Of a stretch of DNA of 64,000 nt, positions 1-10,276 are shown in pieces. The position numbers and the translations under genes were made by a program. Below the pieces are notes generated by a model. That model ran no database searches, had not been told where the DNA came from, and saw only the letters and a program-made list of their open reading frames with translations. This DNA comes from Magnaporthiopsis rhizophila (Eukaryota; Ascomycota; Sordariomycetes; Magnaporthales; Magnaporthaceae), in the NCBI GenBank assembly GCA_003049465.1, contig PYSS01000107.1:62001-126000 (forward strand). Reading direction: 5' to 3'. Every line of letters begins with the position of its first letter. Positions within the stretch are counted from its first letter, which is position 1.

Positions 1-735
1 CAGCAAGTTCCAGCTCCACGGACCCGGGTAGTGGGAATCGGGACACGGGGGTGGGAAGAAGATCACGGGCTCTGGTTTTTTGTTTCGCTAACACCCAGTG
101 GGATGGTGACACAGCAAGGGGCAGACGCTTATTGCTTGCTCGGACTTCCAAGGTTGCGCACGCTATCGGACCGTGGTTTGCGGCTGAAAGCACTTATGCT
201 GCGGAAGGCCGACCATTAAAGCCCTCGGAGGTTGGAACAGAGTGCTGAGATCCGTTGGGCAGGCTACCTCGTGTGTGTGTGCGTATCAACGGCTACGAGC
301 AGCTGGGTGTGGGTGCCTAGAGAAGGTAGTTGGTACATCGGATGGGATCTCTGGTACACGAGCCCTCCGCAAGGTCCGACACAGGCCGATGTGCGGTCTG
401 TTGTCGCCCGGTGAACATGTTCTTGGAAGGAAGACGAGGTGGGCGTCCATGCCGTGCGAACCCAAGGCCCACGCAACGCCTTGTTTTGGAGACAGTGTGG
501 CGCTGGAGGGCAAGCCAGTGAGTGTCATGGACAGGGGCGGCGGCGTACTTGGTCCGGCAGGCAAAACCGTCTACGACGCTAAAACAGCTCGTTTAGCCTC
601 TTATTAGTCTGGTTCGGGGGTTGAAGCAAAGCGCGGGATTTGAGATGATGTCTCCGCGAGGGAGCTGCGCGGACATCGAGTGTAACAAAGGGAGGGTCAA
701 AGGTAGATGGCCGGGCTGGGAGGCGCTGCGGCTTC

Positions 736-761
736 CACACACACACACACACACACACACC
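736..761. repeat. (CA)n microsatellite
   Basis: An uninterrupted CA dinucleotide run of about 12 to 13 units lies in the upstream region. It is a simple repeat likely to vary in length between strains. Confidence 0.9.
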
Positions 762-1269
762 ACATAGATTTCCGCACCGGCCATCCATGACCACCGCACA
801 TTGTGCCAGCCTGCCTGCCAAGTCAATGCATGTGATGTCTGCTTTGCCTGCCAGCAGGTTTCACTTCAGCTCGGCGCCTCGGGAGGTTGTGGGCAACTAA
901 ACGTGGCGGCAGGCACTAGACGGGAGGAGGGTGATATGATAATGATGCTCTACTCCCGCCCCAAGATAACGACGAGCTAGCATCATAGGTCGAGGTCGGA
1001 ACCGGGGCGGCGCGCGCTAGCAATATTGATTGGCCGAAAGATGTAGGACGGGACGGCAGCAAAAGCAAAGAAGAAAGCCCCGCACGTCTCGGGGCTGACA
1101 GCGGACTACAACTGCCTAGGCGGAAAGGGTTCCGTGGCGGAGATTGTCGGCTGTTCTCATCCAACCATCTGGACAGGGCGAAGTGACGGGGCGGGCCAAG
1201 GCTGGAGGGATTTCGTGTGAGATCAGACTGATGATATCTCGATGCTCCGAGAGAAGTAAGTAAGAAAAG

Positions 1270-1290
1270 AAAAAAAAAAAAAAAAAAAAA
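1270..1290. repeat. Poly-A tract
   Basis: An unbroken run of about 21 A residues, preceded by an A/G-rich stretch from 1259. It may act as a nucleosome-excluding tract, but only the homopolymer itself is seen. Confidence 0.85.
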
Positions 1291-2361
1291 GAAATGTGCT
1301 TTCACTGCAATCGTATGTCTACCAAGCAATCCCTTGTCTACATCACACTCCACGGCACGTCGCCGTTGCAACTCTGACCACGCGGATGGAACGTGCCATG
1401 CAGATGAGTTCGTCCGTCCTCCTGCTGTTGGTCCTTTCTTCTCCGGCTGCTCCCTTGGCCTATCCGACGTCACATCCAGACCGGAACCCAGAAGTGGGTC
1501 CTTGCTGGACACCCTTCGCAAGATCCCTGCGCTCGCTGCGAACACAGCGATGTCTCGAGATCGGCCGGCAGACCGACCCCAGAAAGAGGGTTGGGTGGGG
1601 GGAAAGCCAACCGGGGAGGCGGGCGTTTGTGGGATTGACGAGGGATCCCATTGATGAGATGCTGACGAAGCGGGGCGGGAGAGCTTGGCAGCAACCCACT
1701 GTTCGTTCCTTTTCTTTCAGCTTTCTCTTTTTTCTTTTCTGCCTGCTCTTTTTTTTTGTGCCTTGCCTTGCCTTGCCTCACAAGCCATTAATGTTTCTGA
1801 CACCGAGGCTGCCTCGAATCGTCAGGGTCTAACCCGCCAAAGCGGATGGATTTTGGCGTTTGGTGGCACGGCGCCATGGCTTGCAGCCCTCAGCCCATGG
1901 CATAGTCCTGTCGGCTGGAGCTTTTCAGACCCGGCCGTTGGAACCAAGAAACAAAGGCAGCTGAAAAAAAAAAAAATAGATAAATAATAATGGCAACAAA
2001 GAGTCGGGTTCATCCGTCGTCGTATTATTGTTATTATTATTGTCGTCTGAATCCTATCCACCTTTACTTTTCTCCCTCATTCGGTCTTAATCTGCGCCAC
2101 AATCCCTGTACGCACGCGGCTGGTTTGGAGGTAATTAAATGGAAGGGTGGGCGAGGTTTTGTGACTAAACGAAGACGTCACGTAAAGGACCTGATAGAGC
2201 GTATCGAGATGTAGTCGCGCGTACTCTAGACGTCCCATTCTCGGCCAGATGACGTCTAGAAGAGGAGAGCAAAGCGCGAGGGCGTTTGCTGGTGCAGGTG
2301 GCTTCGTTACACGTTACCGGAGTTCTGGGTTCCTGGACCCGGCAGATCCCAGGTCGCTAGT

Positions 2362-2376
2362 ACCTACCTGGTAGGT
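2362..2376. repeat. Short palindrome of the ACCTACC/GGTAGGT type
   Basis: The sequence ACCTACCTGGTAGGT is a perfect inverted repeat with 7-bp arms around one central base. Related CCTAGG-containing or TACCT/AGGTA words recur in both GC-balanced flanks, near 2829, 3850 and 60471. They could be binding sites or simply a common intergenic word of this genome; function is unknown. Confidence 0.5.
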
Positions 2377-2503
2377 GTCGGCAGGTTACCTAGACCAGAG
2401 CCCACACTCGCGCTATCTTTCCTGCTTTGGGGCCATGGGATTCCGCCACACTTCCCCATACGGAGGCTGCCGATTACCGTCCCCGCGTCACTGCCACTTT
2501 TCT

Positions 2504-2546
2504 CGCAATTCATCATCACCGCAATTCATCATCACCGCAATGTCAC
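2504..2546. repeat. 16-bp tandem repeat, two and a half units
   Basis: The unit CGCAATTCATCATCAC occurs twice head to tail (2504-2519 and 2520-2535). A partial third copy (CGCAATGTCAC) follows it. It is a small minisatellite with no evident coding role. Confidence 0.85.
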
Positions 2547-4458
2547 CGCCACCACGCCTTGACCCTAGTCTGCCTGGCATTTTCGGATTACTGAACAGCC
2601 TTGACGCCACGGCGTCCGTCGTGGTTGGACGGGCGGGGTGGCGTCAGTTTGCTGTTCCCCGGCAAGGCTCGAGAGCGAGAGAGGGCAGCCACACGTAACG
2701 CCAATCCGCAAACGGCCAGGCTTGCCTTTTGCTCAGAGCATGGGGACGGACCACACCGGATTCCCTTTCTGACTTCTGATGCTTCCCATCGTCTGTCTGT
2801 ACCTGCCCATCTGGTCATGCTGACGGACCTAGGTAGGCGGTACCTGTGAGGTGGTACCCATGTCGTAAAAGTCGGCACGACTTGTCTCGACAGCGCTGCC
2901 TGCCGAAGCCAACTTAACGGTCGCCATCCCCTCCGATTGGCCATGCTATTGCCTCAGCCTCATTGTCTAATGGCGCTTCCCAGTGGGTTCGAGCGCCACC
3001 ACTACCACTGTCCACCCAGTCATTATGGCCATGCATCTCCACCTCCAGCGCTAACATTTTTATCGCATGTCCGCCTGGTACTTCTAGAGCACGACAAAAC
3101 GACATGTCTTGCGCAAGCGTGGGTGTGCCTAAGCCTAGAGAGAGATATTCCAAGTTTTTGGGACCGCCCGTACGATCCCTGATCCCAGTCCATGCAGCCC
3201 GACCCCCTGCCAAAGGACCGAACACTGCTGCATTGCTTTGGCCTCGGCCTCGACCAGGCCCTCGATCCCCGTTTGTTTTTTTTATTCCCTTCTTTGCGCT
3301 GCAAGATCGATACTACTACCCCGGCCGATTCCCACATCCTTGTTCCCACTTCTATTCCAGTGCCAGTGATCGCGACCATTGCTTACTAGGGAAACTCGGA
3401 GAGTGGGCCCGGCTCGCAGATATGGCCCAACATGGCAAACCCCCGCGGCGGCTCAACTCGACCGGACAGATGGCCCTAAGATGCGGGAACATGGTCCACC
3501 ATGGTGGCTGGCAAGCCCCGTCGCCGGTCCGTTGGGTATATCAATATGTGGAAATGGGTGGTGGTGTGCGCCGAGGAGTTCCATCATCCAACGAGGGCAG
3601 CACCAATGAACAAAAGGAAGTCGTCTCTCTCAGCTTGCCAGGGGTGGATATAATGCGACTTGGTGGGAAGAAAGCAAAGATCTTGACCGGTCTAAAAGCA
3701 GGAGTTGCTGTGTTTTCCAAGGAGCGCGTGAGAGAGGAGGTGTCGATTGGGCTCTGTCGACCTGCTTCTTCAGGTCTCCCTCGCGAGACAGACGCAGCTC
3801 GAGCGGGCGTTCTTTTTTTTCCCAGTTTCACAAAGGGCGCAGCACGATACCTAGGCCGCTCTGTCTGTTACACCCACCCGACCGCCGTCATCGATCGTAC
3901 GCCCTTTCCGGTACCACATCACCACCAACAACGAACGAGAAGACCACCCCTCCGTCGACGCCTCCTCCCAGGATCGAGAGCCTGCCTGCCAGCCTGACCT
4001 TCCTCTTGGGGCTTCCTGCCGTCTCATTCACCCTGGGCCAGACCTGCGTATTCCATGTACGCCAAGATCCTGTGCCATCCATTCGGGGCCTCTTACATAT
4101 CCGGGCAACCCAGGCCGGGGGCGGTCCCCCGACCAAGCCTCGCCGCTAGGTGTCTCTTCTTCTTTTCTTCTGATTTACTGGTCACACGCCCGTGTCCCGC
4201 CATCACGGCCACCTGGCTCCCCGCCCGACTCGGGCGACGCCTACACTCCCCTCCTTGGGAGAAGATTACTCAATAATGAAGCTGGTGACTGCAAGCCACA
4301 CATATCGGGCCATTCACTGGCTCACGCCGAGGAAAACAAATAGGAAAGCTGTTCGCAAGGTAGAGAGAGAGAAAGAGAGAGGGGCGAGTAGGAAGAACAT
4401 GACGGACCAACGAGACAGAGACCATGAATACCGCACTCGACGGCTCGCTGTCGATTGG

Positions 4459-4466
4459 GTATAAAA
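4459..4466 (+). promoter_or_regulatory. TATA box candidate for the gene at 4794
   Basis: The sequence GTATAAAA lies about 330 bp upstream of the chosen start codon. An inverted CCAAT element (ATTGG, 4453-4457) sits directly before it. Other TATA-like words follow at about 4577 and 4635. The distance implies a 5' leader of roughly 300 nt. Confidence 0.4.
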
Positions 4467-4705
4467 CGGGTGGTCTTGCCTGTCCTCCTGATCATGTTTT
4501 GTCCCTACCCCACATCACAACAGTCTCCGCTGCCAGGCCCTCTTGCATTCCTACCGCCTTCCAGGGTGGTGATACATATATACACCTCACGAGGCTGTCC
4601 GTTCTTATACGCCAGTTGATCGCGTGGCACTCGACCTATATACCACCCTTCTTTACTCAGTATACGTCCAGTCGATCCAGCAACACTCAGCGTGTGCACA
4701 GCCCC

Positions 4706-4738
4706 CTTTTTTCCTCTCCCTCTCTCTCTCATCGCAGC
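4706..4738 (+). promoter_or_regulatory. Pyrimidine-rich tract in the 5' leader
   Basis: A C/T-rich stretch with repeated CTCTCT ends in CATCGCAG. CT-rich tracts just before transcription or translation starts are common in filamentous fungi. The CAG end also makes it a possible 3' splice site of an intron in the 5' leader, but no matching donor was established. Confidence 0.4.
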
Positions 4739-4793
4739 AAGAACATATACCGCCCCGTCGCTGTCCCGCTCCAGGAGACAAGGCCCTTTCGCC

Positions 4794-5574
4794 ATGTCTG
4801 ACCAGCAAAACCGGCCAACGACCGAGGAGGAAATCCGGGCGTCGTGGGACCTCGACTTCGTGGTCCAGCCCGTCTCGTACACGGGCGTGGGGCAGCGGAT
4901 CGCGCCAGTGGTGGTGCGGATCCTGCCGCCCAACCAGAACGGCGAGACCGTCTACGCCCACTGCAGCCTCGTCACGCTGGACGGCCTGCCGGTCGAGGCG
5001 GCCGTGATCCCGGGGACCACCACCTACCAGGAGGCGCTCGAATCGGAGCGCGGCACCCTGATGTGCCACGCCTCAGAGCCCACGTACTCGAACCCCATCC
5101 TCATCGACCCGGTCCTGCGGGATAACCCCAAGAAGCGCAGCGGAGGCGGCAGCAGCTCCAGCGCCAGTAACAACCGGGCCGTCTGGACGTCGCCCAACGG
5201 CGTGTCCTACTGCGCCGACGGCGGCGACATCCACGTCTACTTCGCCTTTTCGGGCCTCAAGATCGCCTGGCCGGGCACTTATGCCCTCCACGTTGAGGTC
5301 TACCGCTTTTCCGACTATACCGAGGCCGTCGCCAGGGTCATCTCGGGCCCCATCCAGGTCCTGGAGGGCAGCGTCCCCGTGCACAAACTTAGTAAGACAG
5401 ACATAAACACCCACCTGCGTACGACCTATTTGCGCTGTGCTCTGTTCCGATGCTGACTGAGCCCTTTTTCTGTCCGCAGACAAGGCTGTCCAGAGACGTC
5501 TGTTCCGTATCCAGGACCACGAGAACATGCACAACCTCCAGGTTGACAGTAATGATTTTGCCGAGTTCATGTAA
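4794..5574 (+). CDS. Divergent velvet-domain protein, two exons
   Basis: The gene is read as exon 1 (4794-5391), an 88-nt intron (5392-5479, donor GTAAGA, acceptor CCGCAG, phase 1) and exon 2 (5480-5574), giving 230 residues. Reading through the intron would end at a stop near 5456, so splicing is needed for the ending DSNDFAEFM. An in-frame upstream ATG at 4692 would add 34 residues of basic, leader-like sequence; the ATG at 4794 in GCCATGTC context is preferred. The fold signature resembles velvet factors: a first strand WDLDFVVQP (18-26), YAHCSLVTLDG (54-64), and a late block HVYFAFSGLKIAWPGTYAL (147-165) followed by RVISGPIQV (181-189). Velvet proteins are fungal nuclear regulators linking development and secondary metabolism. 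The usual CGFG-type motif is not seen and a Ser/Gly linker (115-125) is present, so this is a divergent or minor family member. The family call is by pattern only. Confidence 0.6.
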
Positions 5575-6247
5575 AATGAGGCAAGGGGCCGCTAACGGCA
5601 AGTCCACTAGAATGGGTGCTATGATGTTTTCCACGTAGCCCCGGGTGGCGTTTTCTTTTGTTGGCGTTTGTGGGGTTTTCGTTGATGTTATATACTTTTT
5701 TTTTCTTCCTGCTCGGAACGTTGGACCTAACAAACAGGGTCAGGATGGAGCGGTGTTTTGGGAATGGGAATAATACTCAGGCGCGTTTCTTTGTTTTGTT
5801 TCTACTTAGGTAACCACACACCTGTAAATGTAGTACGAGCTTTCTCGATCCGTGTGTGCCAGCAGCGTTATGTTTTGATAAGAGACGGATCTTGAGGATC
5901 ACTGGTCATCCATACCTACCGACTGCTGCCCAGAGAGCCATCCCGGGCATCACGTCCAGCGAGTGACGTGGGGGTGTGATGGTGTGAAGAGAACCATGGT
6001 ATCCATCCCCTACGGCACCTTTCAGCTCCGATTTCCCGTCAGCTCTACCCTTTCCCCTTTAGGCACTGATCGGTGTTGCTGGCCGATGCCCAGGCCCGAA
6101 GCCCTTCGGTAGAATCGACTGGAACCCCGACCACCCCGAGGTGGGCGGCAATCAACGAGCCCAACAGCTTTAAGAAAGGTATTTCGAGCTGCGAGGCCTC
6201 CTGCATCTGCAACGGCCCAGACGGTCACGAGCTTCCAGGTGCGTATA
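5575..6247. other. Intergenic region between velvet-like gene and transposon island
   Basis: This is the 3' flank of the velvet-like gene. A T-rich run near 5696-5708 may belong to its 3' end. Short frames exist but none has a recognisable product. Base composition is still that of the gene-bearing flank; the shift to AT-rich sequence begins after about 6300. Confidence 0.6.
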
Positions 6248-6494
6248 CGTCGGTGCACCCCCTTCCGGCCACCCCCACTTCCGGTCACCTGGATCCCCAT
6301 ATAAATCCACACAAATTCACTGTTTTAAAAGCGGTATAACAAATCGGAGAAAAATCGTGTGAATATAAGATAAGCAGTTTTATAAAATTTAAAAGCTAAA
6401 TTTAATATAAAAAATAAGTTACTTATAATTATACAGAAATACATGATATAATTTAATATATAAAATAAAAATAAAAATACATATAATGTTGGTA
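6248..6494. mobile_element. Remnant with Fot1-like terminal inverted repeat
   Basis: Directly after a TA dinucleotide (6246-6247) the sequence CGTCGGTGCACCCCC begins a block that closely matches the terminal repeat of the complete element at 6495, including the GGCCACCCCC and GGTCACCTGG words. This looks like the outer end of a second Fot1/Pot2-type transposon. The rest (6300-6494) is AT-rich and unclassified. No matching right end was found in the window, so the copy is truncated or interrupted by the element next to it. Confidence 0.5.
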
Positions 6495-6599
6495 AGTCAG
6501 TGCACCCCAAATCGGCCACCCCCCATGACGGCCACCTGGCTAAGGCCCATTGCACCACCAACCCCGGTATATTCAACTGCAAATATCTACCTTTATTTA

Positions 6600-8200
6600 A
6601 CCAATCATAATGCAAAAGTGTACTAATTCCTGATCAAAATTTTCCGCGCTTTCAGACGCACTTTCATCCACCTTTATAATTTTACCCCTTATTTCTGCAA
6701 TTCGGCGTATATCCATAAAGGCCTAATTAAGGTCCGGTATAACCCTTTTTGTTTTAAAAGCGTTGCGCTTTTAATTTAGCTTTTAACTGCTTAATGTTTT
6801 GCTGGGCTGTAATTAATTCGAATTTATACATTTTGTACCTTTTTTAAACCTTTCGGAAAAAAAGCCGTACCGTGGGATTTTGCGGGGTCCGGCCCTGGAA
6901 AGTGCTAATTTGGGTGGTTAAGTTTTGGTTTTATTTGGAAATCTTCCAGCTAATTTGGGACAGCCGGAAAAAGACCTTTAAATATTTTTGGCTTTATTAT
7001 CCTTAGTAGATTATTAAATTGCGAATTGCCGGCCGTTTCGGTTGGAATTTTTAAGCAAAAGCCGGTTTATAAACAGCTTTTGCGAATTGCGTGGCCAAAA
7101 ACCTGTTACCCGCCACCCTAACGCAATTATATAAAAAATAAAAGCATTGGTATATATATAAATATAAACTGTTAAAAATTAATATTTTTTTACCATTATA
7201 AAGCAGGTAAATAAGGCTTAAAATCCTAATTTTTAGCGGTGTCACGGGACTAGACCAAGGCAGTACCCGTTGCACCAAAGCAGAAGGGAACGTTGTCATA
7301 TCCAAGGGCTACGACGTGCTTGGTCCTTATATAAGGGATCCTACTGTGACAAGCGGTAAAAATATTTAAAAGGGCTAAAAACGGATAAATTTAAAAATTG
7401 CAAAATATAAAAGGTATAAACAGGTAAATATGATAAATAAATATTATTTTATGAGCAAAAAATATAATTTTTTTAATTATATAGGATTTATAATTATCCA
7501 GTATTAAAAAATGTGATGCAGGAGCAGGGGGTTAAATATTTGGAAGGAAAACTTTTTGCAATTATTCGATTCCAATATTATTAATAATTTACCTGTTATT
7601 TGTTATAATAAATTCCCAGCCTTTAAAAAAGCTTAAATCCTCCGGAAATTATTATTTTTATATACTTTTCCCTTTAAATATAATAAGCGAAAAAAAAGCA
7701 ATTTTTATAACCGAAATATATTTGATAAAAAAGGTTTAAATGCGGATTTCGGGCTTTTTTTTACAAAATCCAGGCTTTTGCAAGGTTTAAAATAAGCCTA
7801 TTACCTGTTTTATTCTTTTATAAGCCCTTTTTATTAGTATTGTACGTATTTTCCGGCTTTATTTAAGCCACCCCGGGAATTTGCAAATATACCTATCATT
7901 TTTTTATTATAATAATAATAATACTTCTAATGCATATAAATTTTATGCACCGCATTTTTCCGGTATAAATCTCCGGATATTGGCCTAAAAAAGGCACAAA
8001 TCCAGTGTTTCCCAAAGGGCTGGGAGGCACCCTTTTGCCAAAGGATTTTTGCGCAAAAAACCGGATTTTTGCATGTGTTAGCGGAAGCTTTAGGAAGGCC
8101 TATAGCAAAATCCAATCGGTTAAGCGCTTTTTTTGCTCCAAAAATATCCGTTAATTTTTTTTTAGCTTATCAGATGGGTAAGGATCTGTTAAACGCTGGT
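6600..8200 (-). pseudogene. Broken Fot1-type transposase
   Basis: On the minus strand a fragment at 7927-8115 contains ASQPFGKHWICAFFRP. This fits the CENP-B-type helix-turn-helix region of Fot1/pogo transposases, where a Gly-Lys-x-Trp stretch precedes the 'RxPEL' motif. More C-terminal fragments follow toward 7000 (for example ATQFAKAVYKPAFA at 7051-7100), interrupted by stops, frame changes and the inserted solo LTR. The limits are approximate. The enzyme cannot be active. Confidence 0.55.
7240..7351. repeat. Solo LTR of the TRIM family
   Basis: A 112-bp sequence starting TGTCACGGG and ending CTGTGACA is flanked by a perfect 5-bp duplication AGCGG (7235-7239 and 7352-7356). It matches the two terminal repeats of the miniature element at 18246-18876. 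It includes the conserved words GGACTAGACCAAGG and GTGCTTGGTCCTTATATA. It sits inside the Fot1-like element and is clearly less AT-rich than its surroundings, so it either inserted late or is too short to attract RIP. Confidence 0.9.
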
Positions 8201-8460
8201 GTAAGATGGTTCTTGGTATACCCCAAAATTAAACGGCCCTTGAGATAGGAACCTTGGCCTGCATAGCCTTAATAATCCGTTCGATTTTTTTTGGTGTACT
8301 GTTTTTTTGGTATATAGGTATTAAATTGTAATAAAAAATATAAAAAACGGATCAAAATTGCAAGATTTGTTGCGAGTTAAAAATGTGGCCAAATTTGAGG
8401 CAGTGGGCCTGTTTGAGGTGGCCGTTATGGGGGGTGGCCGATATGGGGTGCACTGATTTA

Positions 8461-9319
8461 GGAGTAGGTTAAATTTTTGTATTAAAAAAAGTTTTTGTTA
8501 CAAAAATTTATAAAGGTTTGGGGAAAACCCAGTTTTTTAAATAACTTTGTAATATTTTCCAAAAAATAGGTTTTTTTTTAATCGGAGTTTTTTTTGGAGC
8601 TGTTTTTTTGTATTTCGGATATTTTATTAATAGTACCTGTTTAATTGTTAAGGTTTTGTTGGAATAGTTATAACTATTATTTTGGTGGGTGGATAAGCAA
8701 ACTTGCCTTGGGGTAATTTTCTGATCCAAAAGTTTTTAAAAGTTTGAGAATTAATGATTTAATTTATTTCGGGGATTATATAATATCCTTTTCTGAGCTT
8801 GTGAAATTTTTTTAACTGGTTTTGACCTAATTGGTAAATAGTGCGGGCCAAAAAAGGGATTTATTTGCTTAATAAATATACTATTAAACGAAAAAAGGGC
8901 GTTCCTCTGCTTTTAAATCTTTTACCGACCTTTTTTAAATTTTAAAAATCCGATAGGTAAATATTTAGCGCTAAATCCTTTGCCTAACCGTTTGTATTAT
9001 TTCTCGATAATACTGATTAGTATTGGTAAAAAAGGGTTTTTCCTGTTCAGTTGGCTCGGAGATTTTTAAAAGGGGTAAATAATAATTTTTATAATCTGGG
9101 AAAATCCTATTATTATATATAAAAAGAAAGGAATTTATTTGCCTAAAGAAGGGCAAAGGATTGCCTTTTTATTTGTGCGGAGGCGATTGCCCAAAGGGCG
9201 ATCCGCCACTTTAGCCGCACAGGCCGGTTGGCCCGTGCGGGATCCAAAGGGGCCCAAAGGGTCATTTTATTCTGTCCTCCTTTTCCGGATCGTACGCGCA
9301 CAGAATGCCTATTCCGACA
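8461..9319 (-). mobile_element. Truncated copy of Y (Ty1/copia): 5' leader plus 5' LTR
   Basis: 8461-9020 matches the 5' internal region of Y1 next to its 5' LTR (17220-17760), and 9021-9319 is a 299-bp Y LTR in the same orientation (coding strand minus). Everything downstream of the leader is missing, cut off at the Fot1-like element's right TA. A stretch of only 46 bp separates this LTR from Y1. Confidence 0.8.
9021..9319 (-). repeat. Y-family LTR (5' LTR of the truncated copy)
   Basis: This 299-bp terminal repeat ends CCTATTCCGACA on the plus strand. It carries the GC-rich hairpin block shared by all Y LTRs (GATCGCCC and GGGCGATC type arms). Its 9021 end reads TATTGG instead of TGTTGG, a G-to-A type change consistent with RIP. 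Confidence 0.85.
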
Positions 9320-9365
9320 ATTATATTTATTTGAAATAAGGAATTTATAAATTAAAATCGCTTTA
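9320..9365. other. 46-bp sliver between two Y elements
   Basis: AT-rich sequence left between the truncated Y copy and Y1. Its last five bases (CTTTA, 9361-9365) form the left target duplication of Y1. By position it should continue the X4 leader/gag sequence found at 18060-18231. Confidence 0.5.
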
Positions 9366-9662
9366 TATTGGCAGGAGAGGGTTTTTCCTGTTCAATCGGC
9401 TCGGAAATCTCCAAAAAGGGTGAACGATAATCTTTATAATCTGGGAAAATCCTATTATTGTGCATACGGAGGAAGGAATTATCTGTCTAAAAAAAGGCAA
9501 AGGACTGCCTTTTTATCTGCGCAAAGCAATTGCCCAAAGGGCGATCCGCCGCTTTAGCCGCATAAGCCAATTAGCCTGTGCGGGATCCAAAAGGGCCCAA
9601 AAGATCCCTTTATTCCGTTCTCTTTTTCCGGATCGTATGCGCACAAAATGCCTATTCCAACA
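9366..9662 (-). repeat. Y1 3' LTR
   Basis: This 297-bp LTR pairs with 17761-18059. It is followed on its internal side by a conserved CCGGCAATTC sequence seen at the same place in Y2 and Y3, which marks the internal end next to the 3' LTR (the polypurine-tract side). Confidence 0.85.
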
Positions 9663-10276
9663 CCGGCAATTCTTTTTTTTATACGCGGGTATCCCGGTGT
9701 TCTATTCCCACGATATAATAGGTTTATCCCGAAGATTATAAGGATCTCCGGAAGCCTTAACAAAAGGGTTTTCACAAAGGAAATCCCGGATCCGGTGATC
9801 CGGTTTTTTAATAAAAAAAATAACCGGATTTAGTAATCCGGAATATTTATTTAAAAAAGGGAGCGGCCTTGGTAGGCCGGTAATTAAGGCAAATAAAAAA
9901 TAAGCGCTTTTGGAAAGGCATTCCTATATTTTGGAAATATTGAATTATTAAACCAAAAAATAATAGGAAAAGAATAATACAGGTGCAGATTTTTACGCAA
10001 TAAAAGGCTATTTAATAAATTATTTTAATAAAAAATAATATTAATAATTGCTTTTATAATTTTAAGGGTAGGGTTTGTGCTTATATAAAAGCATTTTGTC
10101 CGCCCTATTTGCAATCCGGCCAATCTGCACCGGTAAACCTTATTTATTAACCTGTCCTTTTTATGCCCTGTTTATATGCGCTTTATTTAGAATCCCGATC
10201 AGTTAATTATTATTTTGTTAATTATTATTTTTCCCTCCCTCTTTTTTTTTGTCCTTTTTTTGTTTTTATAATTAAA

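Larger units (their letters stand above)
1..4458. other. Gene-poor upstream region
   Basis: No convincing gene was found in this stretch of ordinary base composition. Open frames up to 344 codons exist on the plus strand (for example 2963-3997), but they read as low-complexity, Pro/Arg/His/Ser-rich sequence with no domain and look like chance frames. The region holds microsatellites, homopolymer runs and several short palindromes, listed separately. It probably includes the upstream regulatory region of the gene at 4794, although an unannotated non-coding transcript cannot be excluded. A short exon from a gene lying off the left edge could also be missed. Confidence 0.5.
6495..8458 (-). mobile_element. 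Fot1/Pot2-like Tc1/mariner (pogo) transposon
   Basis: Both ends carry an inverted repeat of about 43 bp: the left end begins AGTCAGTGCACCCC, and the right end on the other strand begins AATCAGTGCACCCC. Each continues with the shared words ATCGGCCACCCCCC and ACGGCCACCT. The element is flanked by TA on both sides (6493-6494 and 8459-8460), the target duplication expected of Tc1/mariner. Removing the solo LTR at 7240-7351 and its TSD leaves 1847 bp, which is the usual size of the Fot1/Pot2 group. The terminal sequence also resembles the Fot1 group as I remember it. The element lies at the left edge of the AT-rich island. Confidence 0.85.

Noticed and set aside
1296..1832. Open frame of 178 codons with a hydrophobic end
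   Set aside because: It runs through homopolymer pyrimidine tracts (poly-Phe/Leu), and frames of similar length exist on the other strand. No motif was found.
2963..3997. Open frame of 344 codons upstream of the velvet-like gene
   Set aside because: The translation is low-complexity, without domain or sensible splice context, and is overlapped by other frames of similar quality. It is most likely a chance frame in GC-balanced DNA.
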